64,000 bases of DNA, from NCBI GenBank assembly GCA_018340375.1, contig JAFFJZ010000017.1:2098001-2162000 (forward strand), in the 5' to 3' direction. Numbering within the stretch: the first letter of the stretch is position 1; each line of letters begins with the position of its first letter. The position numbers and the translations under genes are program-made. Below the pieces are notes generated by a model. That model was given only the letters and a program-made list of their open reading frames with translations. It had not been told where the DNA came from and did no database searches. This DNA comes from Gonatopus flavifemur (Eukaryota; Arthropoda; Insecta; Hymenoptera; Dryinidae). Positions 45,606-58,103 of this stretch are shown one piece after another.

Positions 45606-47834
45606 ATGAAAATGTCGGCTAGAATCGAAGATCACTTGCGCCAAACTGCAGTACTTTTGCATGAAACTTTTTGTGATATGAGCATTACGCGCGCATCATT
45701 TATGGAGTGCGTAGAAATGGCGTCAAAATATATAGAAAAAATTTATATTCCTCTGATAAAAAGCGTCTTTTCTGAGGATTGCGAAAGTTCAGAATGTTCG
45801 AAATCCACATTACTTCTCGTTGAAGATATTCTCAACGCCAATTCTCGTCCACTTGAAGCGTTCAAGTTGGAAAACAGAGTGTTTAAAATCTTTGCTGACA
45901 TGCATTTGTTTAGAGAACCGATGTCATACGATATTGGCCCAAAATCTTTTTCCGTTGACCGCTCTAATTCGAAAAAACTCACAGTAACTGGCCAATTCAT
46001 TTCATTGAAAGAAACTTTGTACAGCGTTTTTAGTAATGTAAAATTTTTTAATGCAGTAAATAACCTTGTGCAAGAACTATTGGGAGAGAAATTCACTATT
46101 TCGAATTTATTTCAAGGAGAAATGTGGAAAAAAATGAAAAGTCATGGTGACAGAAGAACATTTCCATTGCTTTTGTACCATGATAATTTTGAGGGTGGCA
46201 ATCCACTAGGTTCTCACATTGGAAAAAATGCAGTTGGAGTGCTGTATGCCACGGTTCCATGCATTCCCCCTCATTTGGCTTCTGGATTGTCTAGTATTCA
46301 CCCAGTCCTAATTTTTAAAGCAGAATCAAGAAAGGAGTTCGGGAATTATAGAACATTTCTTCCAATTTTCAAGGAATTGAATGATTTAAAGTGGAATGGT
46401 ATTGAAATGAAAACTGCTACTGGAATAGAAAAGGTATATTTTGAAGTAGGAGCTTTGACAGGTGACAATTTAGGTCTCAACAGGATTTGCGGTTTCATTT
46501 CGGGTTTCAATTCACAATTTCACTGTCGAATTTGTAAAATGGATCGTATGATGATGCAATTTAGTTACGAAGAAAACAAATCCCTGTTACGAACTACAGA
46601 TAATTATAAACATAACGTCATAGAAATGCACGTTGAAGAAACTGGAGTCTTGGAAAGATGTGTTTTTGAAAATATCGATGGTTTCAGTGTTTGCGAAAAT
46701 GTTGCGCTCGACGGACTGCATGATCTCCTTGAAGGAGCGTGTCCTCATACCCTCAAAGTGGTAATCGATCGTTTGGTAGAAGATAAATTCATTTCAATAG
46801 ATGAAATAAACAGTGGATGTCAAACTTTTGATTTCTCTCGTGTTGGAGAGTCGAACAAACCACCTCCAATTCGGAAAGATACAATTAAAATGAGTGCTGC
46901 CGAGATGATTTGCTTCTGTCGTTATTTTGCTATTCTGGTGGGTGAGTCGATTCCAAAGGGAAACGAGTACTGGGTGTTGTTTCTTAAACTACGAGAAATC
47001 ATTGATATTATTGTAGCACCCAGATTAAGAAGAGGTCATGCAGAACGTTTGTCTATTACTGTTTCAGAATTCAACTCAATGTACGTGCGTCTCTCTGGCA
47101 CGTTGAAACCAAAAATGCATTTTCTCTGCCACTACAGTCAAATGATTTTGTCTCTCGAGCCACCGACCCAATATTGGACCATGCGCTTCGAGTCAAAACA
47201 TAGAGATCTGGAAAAAGTCATGAAAAACCTTGCTGGTTCTGTGAATATATGCAAAACTATTGCAATAGACCAACAAATGAAAATGATTGATAACGTAAGA
47301 AATATTAACATTGCTGATGTTGAAGTTGGGTCTAAATTGAGACAAACAGAACAAATGACTTCAAAAATTCCACGTCAATACACTGTTAGAGGAATCGATA
47401 TGTACTCATACATCATTATAAAGGGCTCAAAATTTCAAAAAGGCACTGCCATTGTACTTGAAGTGAGCGATTGCGACGGGCCACGATTTGGAAAAATCTA
47501 AATGATTTTTGAATTTAATCGTGCGTACATGTTTGCAATTCCAACATTTATAACTGTAGGTTTTAATGAACATCTACATGCGTATGAAGTTCAAGGCAAT
47601 GATGACGCTAATACTTTCATTACATCTTATGAATGTATGGAAAATACATATCCATGCGCGTACGTGTTAAAAAATTCAGAAGAATCTATAGTTACGCGCC
47701 ATATTATTGAATTGAAGCTTCATATATGTCTAACTGAAAATTGTAATGACTCATTAAATAAATACTGTTTTGTGTTTCATGCTGAAAACTTTTGCACATA
47801 CTACAACAAGAAATATCTTATTTATGGTATATAA
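45606..47834 (+). pseudogene. Second copy of the TNP2-like transposase
   Basis: 631 codons from 45,606 to an in-frame TAA at 47,499-47,501, then open in the same phase to 47,834 with sequence homologous to the end of the first copy (TVGFNEHLHAYEV against TIGFDEHYHAFKV). Shared motifs: GNPLGSHIGKNAVGV, LTGDNLGLNRICG, CRICK, LDGLHDLLEG, MSAAEMICFCRYF, PKMHFLCHYSQ, MRFESKHRDLEK. Unlike the first copy it keeps the LEG region in one phase, but it lacks the N-terminal zinc finger. Only 25 bp separate it from the upstream stop, so the finger was deleted. The two copies are diverged paralogs, not a recent duplication. Confidence 0.85.
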
Positions 47835-48838
47835 TGTGCGATGTATAATCTCATATATTAATTTTTACATGTCATCAATAACAGTGCTGAATGTATAAAA
47901 ATCGACTTGAAAAAAGGTATGTTTCATATCATCCCCATTGAAAATAATGAACGAATACCGCGCTTTATTCCGCATAACAAGACCCAATGACAATATCGAT
48001 TTCAAGCGGGTGTTTACTGTGTATTTTTACACACTTTTCTTATTCTCCGTAAGATTAATTGGCGTTATCAGTTTTGTCGAAAATAATTTTTTTTTAAATT
48101 GCTTGAACATTTTATTTCCAAAAAATTTCTTTACACAAGCTTGTGAATAGAAATTTGTCCCTTGATCAACGTGAAAAAACGAATCATACGCTTTTTGAAT
48201 TTTTTTCCTAAACATATGTGGACATGTTTCAAGTCGCAATTGTTTATTGTAGAATTAATTTTTCTAACCAATAAACAACCGTGTATGAAAAAGTTCGATT
48301 GCACTTAACGCGTAAAACATTCACGAACATGCAGGATTTTCGTATTTTCATTTCCTTGGATATTAGCAGAGATGTTGTGAAGAGAAAAAAATTTGTCCAA
48401 AAAATTCGATTGTTGATAACTTTTGTAAAAATTGATATTTTGCGAAAACATTTGAGGGCTCGTTTGCTCAGTACTTGAACTGTTATTTACAACAGTAACG
48501 CACATGGAATTCAGAAACTCGTTTTTGGGTGGTCCACTTTCGAAAATTTGACTCTGCATTTATAGAACAAATTCTATTAAATATAAATTATTTATTAGGC
48601 GTCCGCTGTTTTTGCTCCTTCTCATCTTCTTTCGGCACGAAGAAAAGTATAAAATTCAATTTTACTTCATATATTAGTTACTTGGGTCGATTGTAGCCAG
48701 CGATTAACCCTGTAACGTTTCGACACATTTCTGGCATTTCTAACCTCACCGATGACGGTGACGGTACAAATGCAGCGTTGTGCGCCCTCGCTGGCGCGAA
48801 GGGAAAAAACGACTGATCGAACTTGTTTTTCCCCAGTG
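47835..48838. mobile_element. Right end of the second CACTA-like element
   Basis: Noncoding tail ending TTTTTCCCCAGTG at 48,838 followed by TA, i.e. a CACTGGGGAAAAAC terminus in reverse complement. It is preceded by GC-rich subterminal sequence (GACGGTGACGG, CTCGCTGGCGCGAAGGG). The matching left end could not be found between 42,260 and 43,927; it was probably lost. Confidence 0.55.
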
Positions 48839-48997
48839 TATGCATACGCAGTAGTGGTGGGCGATATTTAAAAAAATATCGATATTGGGGTATCGATATT
48901 CATCGTAACTGAAATATCGATATGCGATAAATATCGGAAACGAAGTATCGATATTCTTTCGATATTATATCGATAATATTGATAATCACATATTGAC

Positions 48998-51952
48998 CAT
49001 CATCATCATCATCATGAAGTAATCAGTCTTATGACTGGTTTGATGAAATCCTCCAACCCTGTCTATTATCCGCTGACCGCTTAGTTTCTGCATATGTACG
49101 GCAACCCTTATCTTGTATAATTTGCTCCATATAACTCAATCTAGGTCTGCCTCTTCGAGTTTTACCATTTATTTTTCCCTCCAATATTGTTTCCAATGAG
49201 CTGTCATGCCTTAACGTGTGTCATATCAGATTACTTCTTCTCTTCACGATCTGTCTCAAAAGACTTCTCTTTTCATTTACCTTCTCAAGTACTTCTTCAT
49301 TCCTCACTCTCTCTATCCACTTCACTCTAAGCATCCTTCTATAACACCACATTTCAAAAGCTTCCAGCCTTCGTTGGTCCGTTTTTCCAATTGTCCAAGT
49401 TTCGCAACCATATGCTGTGCTCCAAACGTAACCCTTCAAGAATTTCTTCCTCACTGCTAAGCTGATATTCTTCGAACACAGTGACTGTTTCTTTTGGTGG
49501 AAAGCCTGTTTTCCTCGTGCTATTCTTGCTCCTATATCTCTCTCACTTTTACCGTTTTCTGTAATTATGCTCCCTAGATATTTGAATTCTTTGACTTGCT
49601 GAATTGTCTCTGCATCTATTTTGATTTTCGTTCTGCTTGGTGTTTTCGGTGTTGCACAAATCATGAATTTTGTTTCGTCCTTATTTATATTCATACAATA
49701 GTTTTCTGGTAATATTGTTTTCATCGTGTTGAGAGTATTTTCTAACTCAGCACCGCTTGTAGATAATATAGCTATGTCATCCGCAAATCTCAGCATGCTT
49801 GCTTTTTCACCTTGAATCTGTAATTTCAATTGGGACTTGCTCCTTCCTTTCGTTCATCGCTTCTTCTATTTACAAATTGGAAATGGATGGCGATAGTGAG
49901 CATCTTTGTCTCACCCCTCTTTTAATTTGTGCTTCTCCTTTTTGACCCTCTATTCCTATTATTGCGGTTTGATTCTTATATAATTCATATATCATTCTCC
50001 TATCCTTGAAATCAATCCCGACTTTTTTCGAAATCGTAAACATTTCCTCCCAATCAACATTATCGAATGCTTTTTGTATATCTACAAAACCTATATACAC
50101 AGACTTTTTCAACTCTAGACTTTTCTCTACGACTGTTCTGAGTGCTAATATTGCTTCCCGCGTTCCCCTATTTTTCCCAAAACCAAACTGATCTTCGGCT
50201 AATCTACTCTCTATTTTATCTTCTATTCTCCTGTATATAATTTTTGTCAGTATTTTCGAGGCATGTGAAGTTAAACTAATCGTTCTGTAGTTCTCGCATT
50301 TGTCTGCTCCGTGTTGTTTCGGAATGATGACAATTTTATTCTTCTGGAAATCTTTCGGTACCTCTCCTCTTTCGTACATGTCTCTGACCAATTCAAACAG
50401 TGCCTCGCGAGTTCTTTGACTGGAGGCTTTGATAAGGTCCGCACTTGTGCCATCTATTCCTGGTGCCTTATTATTTTTCAATTCTTTTGAAGCCCTGTCG
50501 AATTCTGATCTCAAAATTGAATCTCCCGATTCTTCTTCATCGACATCTTCCTCCCTCTCTATAAATCCCATATTATCGCTTCCTTTATAAAGATCTTCTG
50601 AATGATCAATCCATTGTTCTATTTTCTCCTCCGTTCTTATCAATTGTCTCCCTAGTGAATTTTTAATTTTACTGCTTCTAGATTTCATTTGTCCAAAAAA
50701 TCTCTTGACAATCCTATATGCCGCATCTATTTCCCCTAAATGTTATTTTACTTCTATATCCTGACATTTTTCCTCTAACCATTGTTCTTTCGCTTTCCTT
50801 GATTCTCTTATTATTTAATTCCTGAGTGCGTTGTATGTCTGCCGGTCATGTTCGCTACTCTTATTCTTGTATTTCCTCCTTTCATTAATCAAATCGAGAA
50901 TTCCTTCTGTTATCCATGGTTTCTTAGGTTCTACTCCATCGGTCTTCAAAATTTCATCCGCACATTGTTCTATATTCCCCTTTATATTTGTCCATCTACT
51001 CTCGATTTCCAAGTCTTTCTCTTGTCGATCCTCCAAGATCCTCTTTTTCGTCCAACATCACTTTGTATGGCTTCTGTGTTTGTTCTTGTTTGAGATTCTT
51101 CAAATTCCATTTTTTTTGCATTTTCCTCTTCTTCTTCAGAGCTTTGAATTTCAGAGAACATTTCATGAGCAACATATTGTGATCACTGTCTATATCCGCG
51201 CTTGGATAAGTTTTACAGCTTTTCACTTGGTTTCTAAATCTTTGTTCCACCAATATGTAATCAATTTGGTATCTTGCTGTATCTCCTGGCATTTTCTAAG
51301 TATAGATCCTTCTTGGATGATTTTTAAATAATGTGTTGGTAATAATCATTCTATGGCTTCCACAGAATTCGATTAAACGTTGTCCTCTTTCATTTCTTTT
51401 TCTTAACGCAAAATCTCCTGTTATGTTGCCCTCTTTTCCTTGCCCTACTACCGCATTCCAGTCGCCTATGATCATCAAATTTTCTTCTCCCTTTACATAT
51501 TCTATCACTTCTTCTATTTCATCGTACGTTTTTTCGATATCTCCCTCTGAGTATGCAGATGTGGGCATGTATACTTGAACTATAACAGTGTCTACCGGTT
51601 TTGTTCTAACTCTGACCATCATTACGCGTTCGCTATGTTGCAAATAATTTTCTATCCTATTCCCTACCCTTTTATGCATTATAATTCCCACACCTGCTTG
51701 ACCATTCTTTGATCCTGCATGAATGATTCTATAATCCCCACTCCAGAAATCCCCTTCTTGCGACCATCCCATTTCGCTGATTCCCATTACATCGATACGT
51801 AATCTATTCATTTCTAATTTCGGATTTTCTAGCTTTCCTGTTTGTCTCAGTGATCTAACATTCCGCGCTCCGACTCGAAGAATGTTCTCTTTCTTCCCTA
51901 TCTTCTTTGGTTTTCTATCTTGTGTGATGAAGCTCTCTCGAGCGGCCTCCAC
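48998..51952 (-). pseudogene. APE-type non-LTR retrotransposon (endonuclease + RT), frameshifted
   Basis: Minus strand. The 51,952-51,296 frame is the endonuclease: GARNVRSLRQTGKL, the metal-binding glutamate in ISEMGWS, YMPTS, GDWNAVVG. The next frame (51,292-50,996) carries YQIDYILVEQRF and the SDHNMLL catalytic histidine. After further shifts, 50,688-49,870 holds the RT start (IPKQHGADKCENYRTIS, FVDIQKAFDNVDW) and 49,829-49,221 holds LRFADDIAI and the RRLEAFEMWCYRRMLRVKW tail. The 3' end has the small hairpin CAGTCATAAGACTG and a (ATG)n tail (48,998-49,015 on the plus strand). At least four breaks make it inactive. The microsatellite tail and single EN-RT layout fit an RTE-like clade (inference). 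Confidence 0.9.
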
Positions 51953-52548
51953 TCAGAGATCCGAACGGGAGGCTATTTTACCTCTGGAATATTTTACTCG
52001 AGAGAATGTCATCATATTGTTGTCGCTTTTTTTCCAATGAATTGAAATTTCAAAATTCTAGGTTCGGAAAAAGATTTCATTTCTTCGGGAATATTCAGGA
52101 TGTCAAAGAAGGTAGTTTTCCCTTGCTTTCATCGTTTTCGCCGATGTTCCTGGCGTTGGGATGATTTAATTTCTTTCAGTTTGTACTCTCCCTCTCGAGT
52201 AGTTTATTCCACCCGAAAAAGAGACCCAAATCTGAGATACTTATCCTCCCCACCACGTAAAGGAAGCAGATACTACCAAGGATGGATAAAAAGGATATCA
52301 AGGACAGGTATCAAGAATACCCCCCTGGAAGACCCGCAATCATCCCACGGGGAGGCATATATTGACATACATAAATATTGTTTGAAGAATTTGTTATGGA
52401 TAAATACCATTTTCGAATTGTTATTCAAATACGGAAAGAACGGTTTGATTATATTTTAAAAATATTTCCTAAAATACAACGAATTGAATATTTGTTTGGT
52501 ATGAATAATGTTTCATTGAACTGAAGTTGTTTCTATTAACAGTGAATA
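51953..52548. other. Unresolved stretch between the non-LTR element and mariner
   Basis: May hold the 5' end of the non-LTR element (up to about 52,010) and sequence of an older element. The 119-residue frame at 52,100-52,459 has no recognisable motif. Confidence 0.4.
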
Positions 52549-53477
52549 CAAGGTATGTTCAAAAAGTAACGAGAATTTTCGAATTTCGCGGGTTTGGAGA
52601 GTCCGCCTGTATGAAATTTTTCTCCATTATGTTGGCACACATGCCCCTGAAGTACGATGAAATTTTCAGCGATATTCTTCGCTTACTTTTCAAGTGGCAG
52701 CCGCTAACGTTAGACGTGTTTTTTCGAGCTCGGCGATTTTCGTTTGTGAAAAAAAATGGATCAAAGAATTTGTATTCAATTTTGCGTAAAAAATGAAATA
52801 AAGTGTATTGAAGTTTGTAAAATGTTAACAAAGGCATATGATGAGTCTGCTATGAGTACAGCGGGGATTTACGAGTGGTATAAGCGTTTCCAAGATGGCC
52901 GCGAAAACGTTGAAGATGACGAACGACCCGGACGCCCAAGCACATCAACAACCAATGAAAACACGAAAAAGGTGAAAGAAATGGTTATGAACGATCGCCA
53001 AATCACAATCAGAGAAGTCGCTGATGATGTTGGCATATCAGTCGAAAAGCAATCCGAAAAAAACGCCCGGATTTGTGGCAAAACAATTCATGGCTTTTGC
53101 ACCACAATAATGCACCTGCTCACACTTCATTGCTTGTTCGTGAATTTTTGGCCAAAAACAAGACTGTAACGATGTCTCAGCCTCCATATTCACCAGATAT
53201 GGCTCCATGTGACTTTTTTATATTTCCAAAAATAAAGAGAACATTAAAAGGCCGTCGTTTCACAAGCATAGGTGACATTGAAAGCGAATCGCTGAAAGAG
53301 CTGAAAGCTATTACAAAGATCGAGTTTCGAAAGTGTTTCGAGGATTGGAAAAAGCGTTGGCACAAGTGTATTATATCCAAGGGGGATTATTTTGAAGGGG
53401 ACAAAGGAGATATCGATGGATGAATAAATATTTTTGTCATAAAACCAAAATTCTCGTTATTTTTCGAACACACCCTG
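52549..53477 (+). mobile_element. Internally deleted mariner element
   Basis: 929 bp between TA dinucleotides (52,547-52,548 and 53,478-53,479). The ends CAAGGTATGTTCAAAAAGTA and (inverse) CAGGGTGTGTTCGAAAAATA are matching TIRs that continue with ACGAGAATTTT. Confidence 0.85.
52756..53423 (+). pseudogene. mariner transposase remnant, catalytic core deleted
   Basis: The first part (52,756 to about 53,050) encodes the paired helix-turn-helix region: YEWYKRFQDGRENVEDDERP, then the linker GRPSTSTT and REVADDVGIS. It then jumps directly to the end of the catalytic domain in another phase (53,073-53,423): HHNNAPAHTSLLVREF, YSPDMAPCDFFIFPKIK. The stretch with the first catalytic aspartate is gone, and the usual HHDNAPAH aspartate is replaced by asparagine. 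The third aspartate (CDFF) remains. Not functional; the element could only move in trans. Confidence 0.9.
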
Positions 53478-54582
53478 TATTTAATCATTATGAACGCAAT
53501 TTTCATTCATTCACAGGAAATGAATGTGGATTGATCAAAATCAAATTTGGTTATATTGGAAAAAGAATCAATTCGCGCTATTCAAAAAAACATTAAGTAA
53601 ATATAATTGAATTATTTTCTCAGTGCCTCTACCAGTATGGGAATGTGGATAGATAATAGATGCTTTCGACATTCGTACAAAACGTCCAAATTCAATAAGA
53701 AGGAAAAGAACACGAATATTGAACGTGATTTTCATGAATGTCGAAAATCCAAATATCACCGTTGAAATTAAGAAAGTGAATACACAATTCATAATTGGAT
53801 GTATCAAATGTATGAGTGCCGCTACGATCGAGGGATAGCGTCGCGACTCGTGGGTAAAATTTCGCGCGGCATTATACCTAGATTTTAACACTACGAAAGA
53901 TTGCGGAGATTGCACCGAATAACATAGCCTTCAATGGAGACTTCCCTCACTATCGAAGTTTCCAGACTTGTATATCCATGCTCCCGATGGGTGTTTTGAG
54001 TAAACAAGAGTCGATATGACCAATTCTAAAATTGTTCAATTTTTTTCATTGGCCATTCTATTTAATTGAATATTCTGATGAATTGATCTAAGAGAAAAAG
54101 TGCATACATTATGCACAGTTGGTCACTCTGACAAGAGAAAATTTTCCAAGCTAATGGAAAATCAAGAAATATTTTATTCTTCTGATCAGTTGAAAATTTT
54201 TATGAACTAGCAGCCACCGGCGCGCGCGATCCACCTTCTTTGCCTTCAATATTAGGAATAACTGGAAACCTTTGATCTAATTGTCACAAATTGAAGTGTA
54301 CTACTGTTGAGATTATTCATCGATTAATTCTATCGAGTATTTTGAAGTTCAAATATATCTTTCACATGTTTTGGTATGAGGGTATAGGTTCTTCATGAAA
54401 TTGAATATCATTCATATTTGTCTGATGCAAAGTTCCATGCTATTTTGATACGAGGCTGATCTGTGGAGCTATCACATTATCAACAGCGAATAATGTTAGA
54501 GATAGAAATTCGTATAAAAATTTCTTGAAAATTCCATGGAAATCTCCTATAAATTTCTCAGATAAATTCAATTCTATAATTT
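53478..54582. other. Unresolved AT-rich region with one CACTG-type end
   Basis: ATTATTTTCTCAGTG at 53,611-53,625 looks like the right end of a CACTGAG element similar to those at 12,187 and 15,251. Its left end was not found. The minus-strand 115-residue frame (53,568-53,915) has no motif. The part 54,200-54,582 may be Helitron sequence too decayed to read. Confidence 0.4.
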
Positions 54583-55587
54583 TCATTCAATCTGACTGGA
54601 GACAATTTTTATATCGACATTTTCATTGAATTCAGACAAATTTGAAAACTTTATGTAAACACAATATGTGCCACAAGGTCCATGGATCATATGTTTCATA
54701 ACAATAGCATGCAAAATAGGATGGTCGTCAGGATGAGGAATTCCTGCACAAATATACCGGTCAACAACAGACGCAACCGTAATTTCACTATTCCGGTCTG
54801 AAGTTACCAATAAATGTATATGCGGCAATCCTCGTTTTTGAAATTCGATTACATATACAAATGCTTCCACATTGCCGAAAAAATTTTGACGAATAATGAA
54901 ATCCAATAAATAATCTTTCCTAATATTGAACACACGAGCACAAAGGTCTGGCCTGTCTTGTGCTTGTTGGCCAGGTAAGAGGTTCTCTTGAATCTCTCGC
55001 CATTGTGGGTTACAAGTCATTGTGATAAACAGGTCAGGCTTTCCAAATTGACGTACAATTGCCATTGAATCTTGGTAATGTTGCATCATACTTCTTGGAG
55101 AGCCCACGTACGATGAAGGTGTAATATAATAACTTTACCTAAGCGAGCATTTATATTATTACCTATGTTTTCTAAATGGTCTTGTAAGCCTACATAGCTG
55201 TCAACTCGGAGTTTTTTTTTATTATCTAAGAAAAATTTCATCCTGTCTCTCTCAATTTTCACATAAGAATCCACAAACCATTGTTGAAACAATCGCCGAC
55301 CCATAATAATACTGTTGAATTCATCCCGTATGGCTATTCGATACCTTGTATAGGCACATCTAGTGATCCGTTCATCCTTATTTTTCAGAAATAAATTTCG
55401 ATGCCAACCTCTAGTACCATATGGATAAAAAAACGGATAAATCCATGGTTCAACATTAGGATCCATGGTACTAACCGATTGCAGTTCTTTCGTATTTTTA
55501 TTACGTACAGTAACGTACGACTCGGGGATTCCTCCATCAGCTGTGGTAGAAAATACCGCGGCAACTTCATTACACCTTTGAAAATTA

Positions 55588-56879
55588 CAGGTTGGTTGAA
55601 AAGTTTTGAAAGCAAAGATGAAAGAATGTGTATTTTTTGATGAAATGATTTTTTTCATTCAATATAGTCTCCCTCAACTTCAACACACTTATTCCAACGA
55701 TCCTCCAATAATTTTATACCATCTCTGTAATGATTTTCCGGAAGCTCCGCAAAATACTGTTCCACAGCTGCAATAGCTTCTTCTTTCGACGGAAAAAGGC
55801 TTTCCACGAAGGAATTGTTTCAAATTTCTGGAGAGGTAATAGTCGGAGGGAGTCAAATCTGGTGAATACGGTAGGTGTTCAAGCAATTCGTACTTCAATT
55901 CGTTCAGTTTAGCCATCGCCAGAACACTTGTGTGAACACGTGCATTGTCTTGATGAAAAATGATTTTTTTCTTCCGTAAATCGGGTCTTTTTTCACGAAT
56001 TTTTTCATCCAACTGGTCCAAAAGGTTGCAATAATATTCAGAGTTAATTGTTTCACCTTTTTCTAGATAATCAATCAACAAAACCCCTCTTGCGTCCCAA
56101 AAAACCGATTCTAAAACCTTTTTCGCCGATCGTTCTGACTTCACCCGTTTTGGAGCTGAACAACTAGCTTCAGTCCACTGTAAACGTTTTTGTTTCAGTT
56201 TAGGATCATGATGGTAGATCCAAGTCTCGTCCACAGTTACGGAACGACGCAAAAAATCGGTCTTATTCTGCTTAAAACGCTCCAAATTACGCTGAGAAAT
56301 TTGTTTTCGATTCAGTTTTTGTTGAATTGTCAACGAATGCGGCACTAACTTTCCAAATTGCTTTTTCATATGTAATTCTTCGTGTAAAATATGGAGTACT
56401 GGTTCATCCGGGATGCCTATGGTATCAGCAATTTCACGCTTAGCCAAACTCGGATCTCTACAAACAATATCATAGACTTGCTCAATGATGTCTAATTTCG
56501 TTGCACTTTTTCGACGTCCACTAAGTGATTGATCTTCAACGCTTGTACGACCACGTTTAAACTTTAAAACCCATCGATGTACAGTTGGAAATGAAGGAAC
56601 AGATTCCTTCAACACTTTCTTCATGTTAGTATGAATTTCTGTTGCTGATAAACCTTCCAAACGAAGAATTTTATCACTGCACGATATTCGGATTTTCCCA
56701 TTTTCACAAAATACACTGACACGTCAACTTCGAATGGCTTGTAAACGAAGAATGAATTGACAGATCGGAATAAAATTGTGTGTGTGTTCAAATGAAGGAT
56801 GAAATATAAATATTGCGTATAAATTTTGATTCCTGTACTGGTTGATAGGTTTCGCTTTACAAACTTTTCAACCAACCTG
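55588..56879 (-). mobile_element. mariner element inserted in the Helitron gene
   Basis: 1,292 bp between TA dinucleotides (55,586-55,587 and 56,880-56,881). TIRs CAGGTTGGTTGAAAAGTTT at both ends. Removing it and one TA rejoins the Helitron frame (..VDQNRY to NFQRCNEV..). Confidence 0.9.
55655..56701 (-). pseudogene. mariner transposase with two frameshifts
   Basis: Start MGKSEYRAVIK at 56,701; a frameshift near 56,660 leads into the main 323-residue frame (56,660-55,689). It has the N-terminal helix-turn-helix region (PSFPTVHRW.LKFKRGRTSVED), the linker GRRKSATK and a D,D34D core: VTVDETWIYHHDP (about residue 144 of the frame), FHQDNARVH (238) and YSPDLTPSDYYL (273). All three catalytic aspartates are present. 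A second shift at about 55,800 separates the C-terminal end; the other phase continues EQYFAELPENHY to a stop at 55,655. Nearly complete but inactive as it stands. Confidence 0.9.
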
Positions 56880-57309
56880 TATAACGATTTTGATCTACAC
56901 CCGGTTTTGAAGTGAATAATAGTTGAAGCTCATGGGGGATATTTTCTCCAGATCTTTGAACTTTTTTTTGTTGGAGTTTCAATTCCTCACTCATGATTTC
57001 GAATGATTGTGCAAAAATATTGTGTGTTCTTATCATGTCATCTATTGTCAATAATATATCACCGTTCAAAGCCGAACCATAATTTAATCGATACTGAGCA
57101 GCCTCGTTCATATCCACGATGAAGAGTTGACCGTAACTTGGTGGTTCATTTGGAGCATGATGTATCGCTTCATTAATCTGGTAATATATTTGACCTTGAA
57201 TTCCAAAGCAATATGGAGCCCGGCGCGATCCAAAAACATTAACTCAATTTGCATGAAACGATGCAAAAGAGAAGGCACTATTATAACTCCGGATTCGCTC
57301 ATAAGGTTC

Positions 57310-57436
57310 GTTCGTTCTACGTGCCCTGAGTTGCTCCAACTTGTACCAAACCAATCATTTCGTTGCCTCAACTGGAAGTAGCGAATCCAAAATACTTGGA
57401 GCGAGTTGGGGTAACTTGGGACATCGGTGAACGAAC
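57310..57436. mobile_element. 127-bp MITE inside the Helitron gene
   Basis: GTTCGTTCTACGTGCCCTGA and the inverse of the other end GTTCGTTCACCGATGTCCCA belong to imperfect ~40-bp TIRs (with shared AGTT.C.CCAACT). It lies exactly where the Helitron frame breaks between SRSKSFYS and ERIRSYNSAF. Confidence 0.65.
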
Positions 57437-57840
57437 TTAGCTATAGAATGATTTTGATCGCGAATCAGAACCATCAAAGAGACCTCGCAACTGTGAAGGC
57501 GGTTCAGGTAGAGGATTCAAAAATACATTTCCATGATTACAACAATCATTGAAAGAATTTCCCGGCTGCATTCCTTTTTCAACTTGAAAATGTTTTGCAT
57601 TACAAAAGATACAAGAAACGTTCATTGTACCAACATAATGTTCAACAATATCATTGTACGAAAGATTCAATTGTGAACTGTCATCAATACCTCTACGACG
57701 TGATCGATAACGGTTTTGATGTGCTCGGTTATTGTTTCGTAATGTCGTGTTCCCTGTAACCTCTGCTGAATTCGTAATTTGATTTTGTGAAACCATTGAA
57801 TGATCACTGGAATTTTCCGCGCTCCTTATACGGTCACGAT

Positions 57841-58004
57841 CAGTGATGCCAGATTCGGCCGACCGACTCGGTTTACCCTCTCCATTACACCCATCTGTAT
57901 AGAACTTTCACACACACGATGAAACCACCGACAAAAGGAATTTGATTGTGTAGAGCGTGATGGAGGGGGTACACCGAGTCGGTCGGCCGAATCTGGCATC
58001 ACTG
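57841..58004. mobile_element. 164-bp hAT MITE inside the Helitron gene
   Basis: Perfect 32-bp TIRs beginning CAGTGATGCCAGATTCGGCC, and an 8-bp target duplication GTCACGAT at 57,833-57,840 and 58,005-58,012. Removing it restores the Helitron frame at RRYRD/RDRIRS. Noncoding. Confidence 0.95.
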
Positions 58005-58103
58005 GTCACGATAACGACGCTGGTATTCAGCATTTCTTTCCCGCCTTATACGTTGAAAATTTTCTTCTTCTTCGCGCGTACGTTCAATTTTTCTACGCCC
58101 CAT

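Larger units (their letters stand above)
54583..58103 (-). pseudogene. Helitron Rep-helicase gene, N-terminal half, heavily interrupted
   Basis: Minus strand, ATG at 58,103 (MGRRKIERTREEEE). An arginine-rich start is followed by a cysteine cluster (CIFCNAKHFQVEK), then APYCFGIQGQIYYQ, HAPNEPPSYGQLFIVD, then IYPFFYPYGTRGWHRN. The Rep domain carries DLFITMTCNPQW and the HUH motif FQKRGLPHIHLL. These are landmarks of Helitron proteins. Reading is broken by a hAT MITE (57,841), a 127-bp MITE (57,310), a stop near 57,250, a mariner (55,588-56,879) and a frameshift near 55,110. It stops after HGPCGTYC, so the catalytic tyrosines and the whole helicase are missing. Confidence 0.85.

Noticed and set aside
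49218..51331. Plus-strand frames within 49,218-51,331
   Set aside because: Shadows of the minus-strand non-LTR retrotransposon; hydrophobic, serine/phenylalanine-rich translations of its antisense.
57108..57381. Frames on both strands at 57,108-57,381 as separate genes
   Set aside because: They are out-of-phase readings of the interrupted Helitron gene and the 127-bp MITE.
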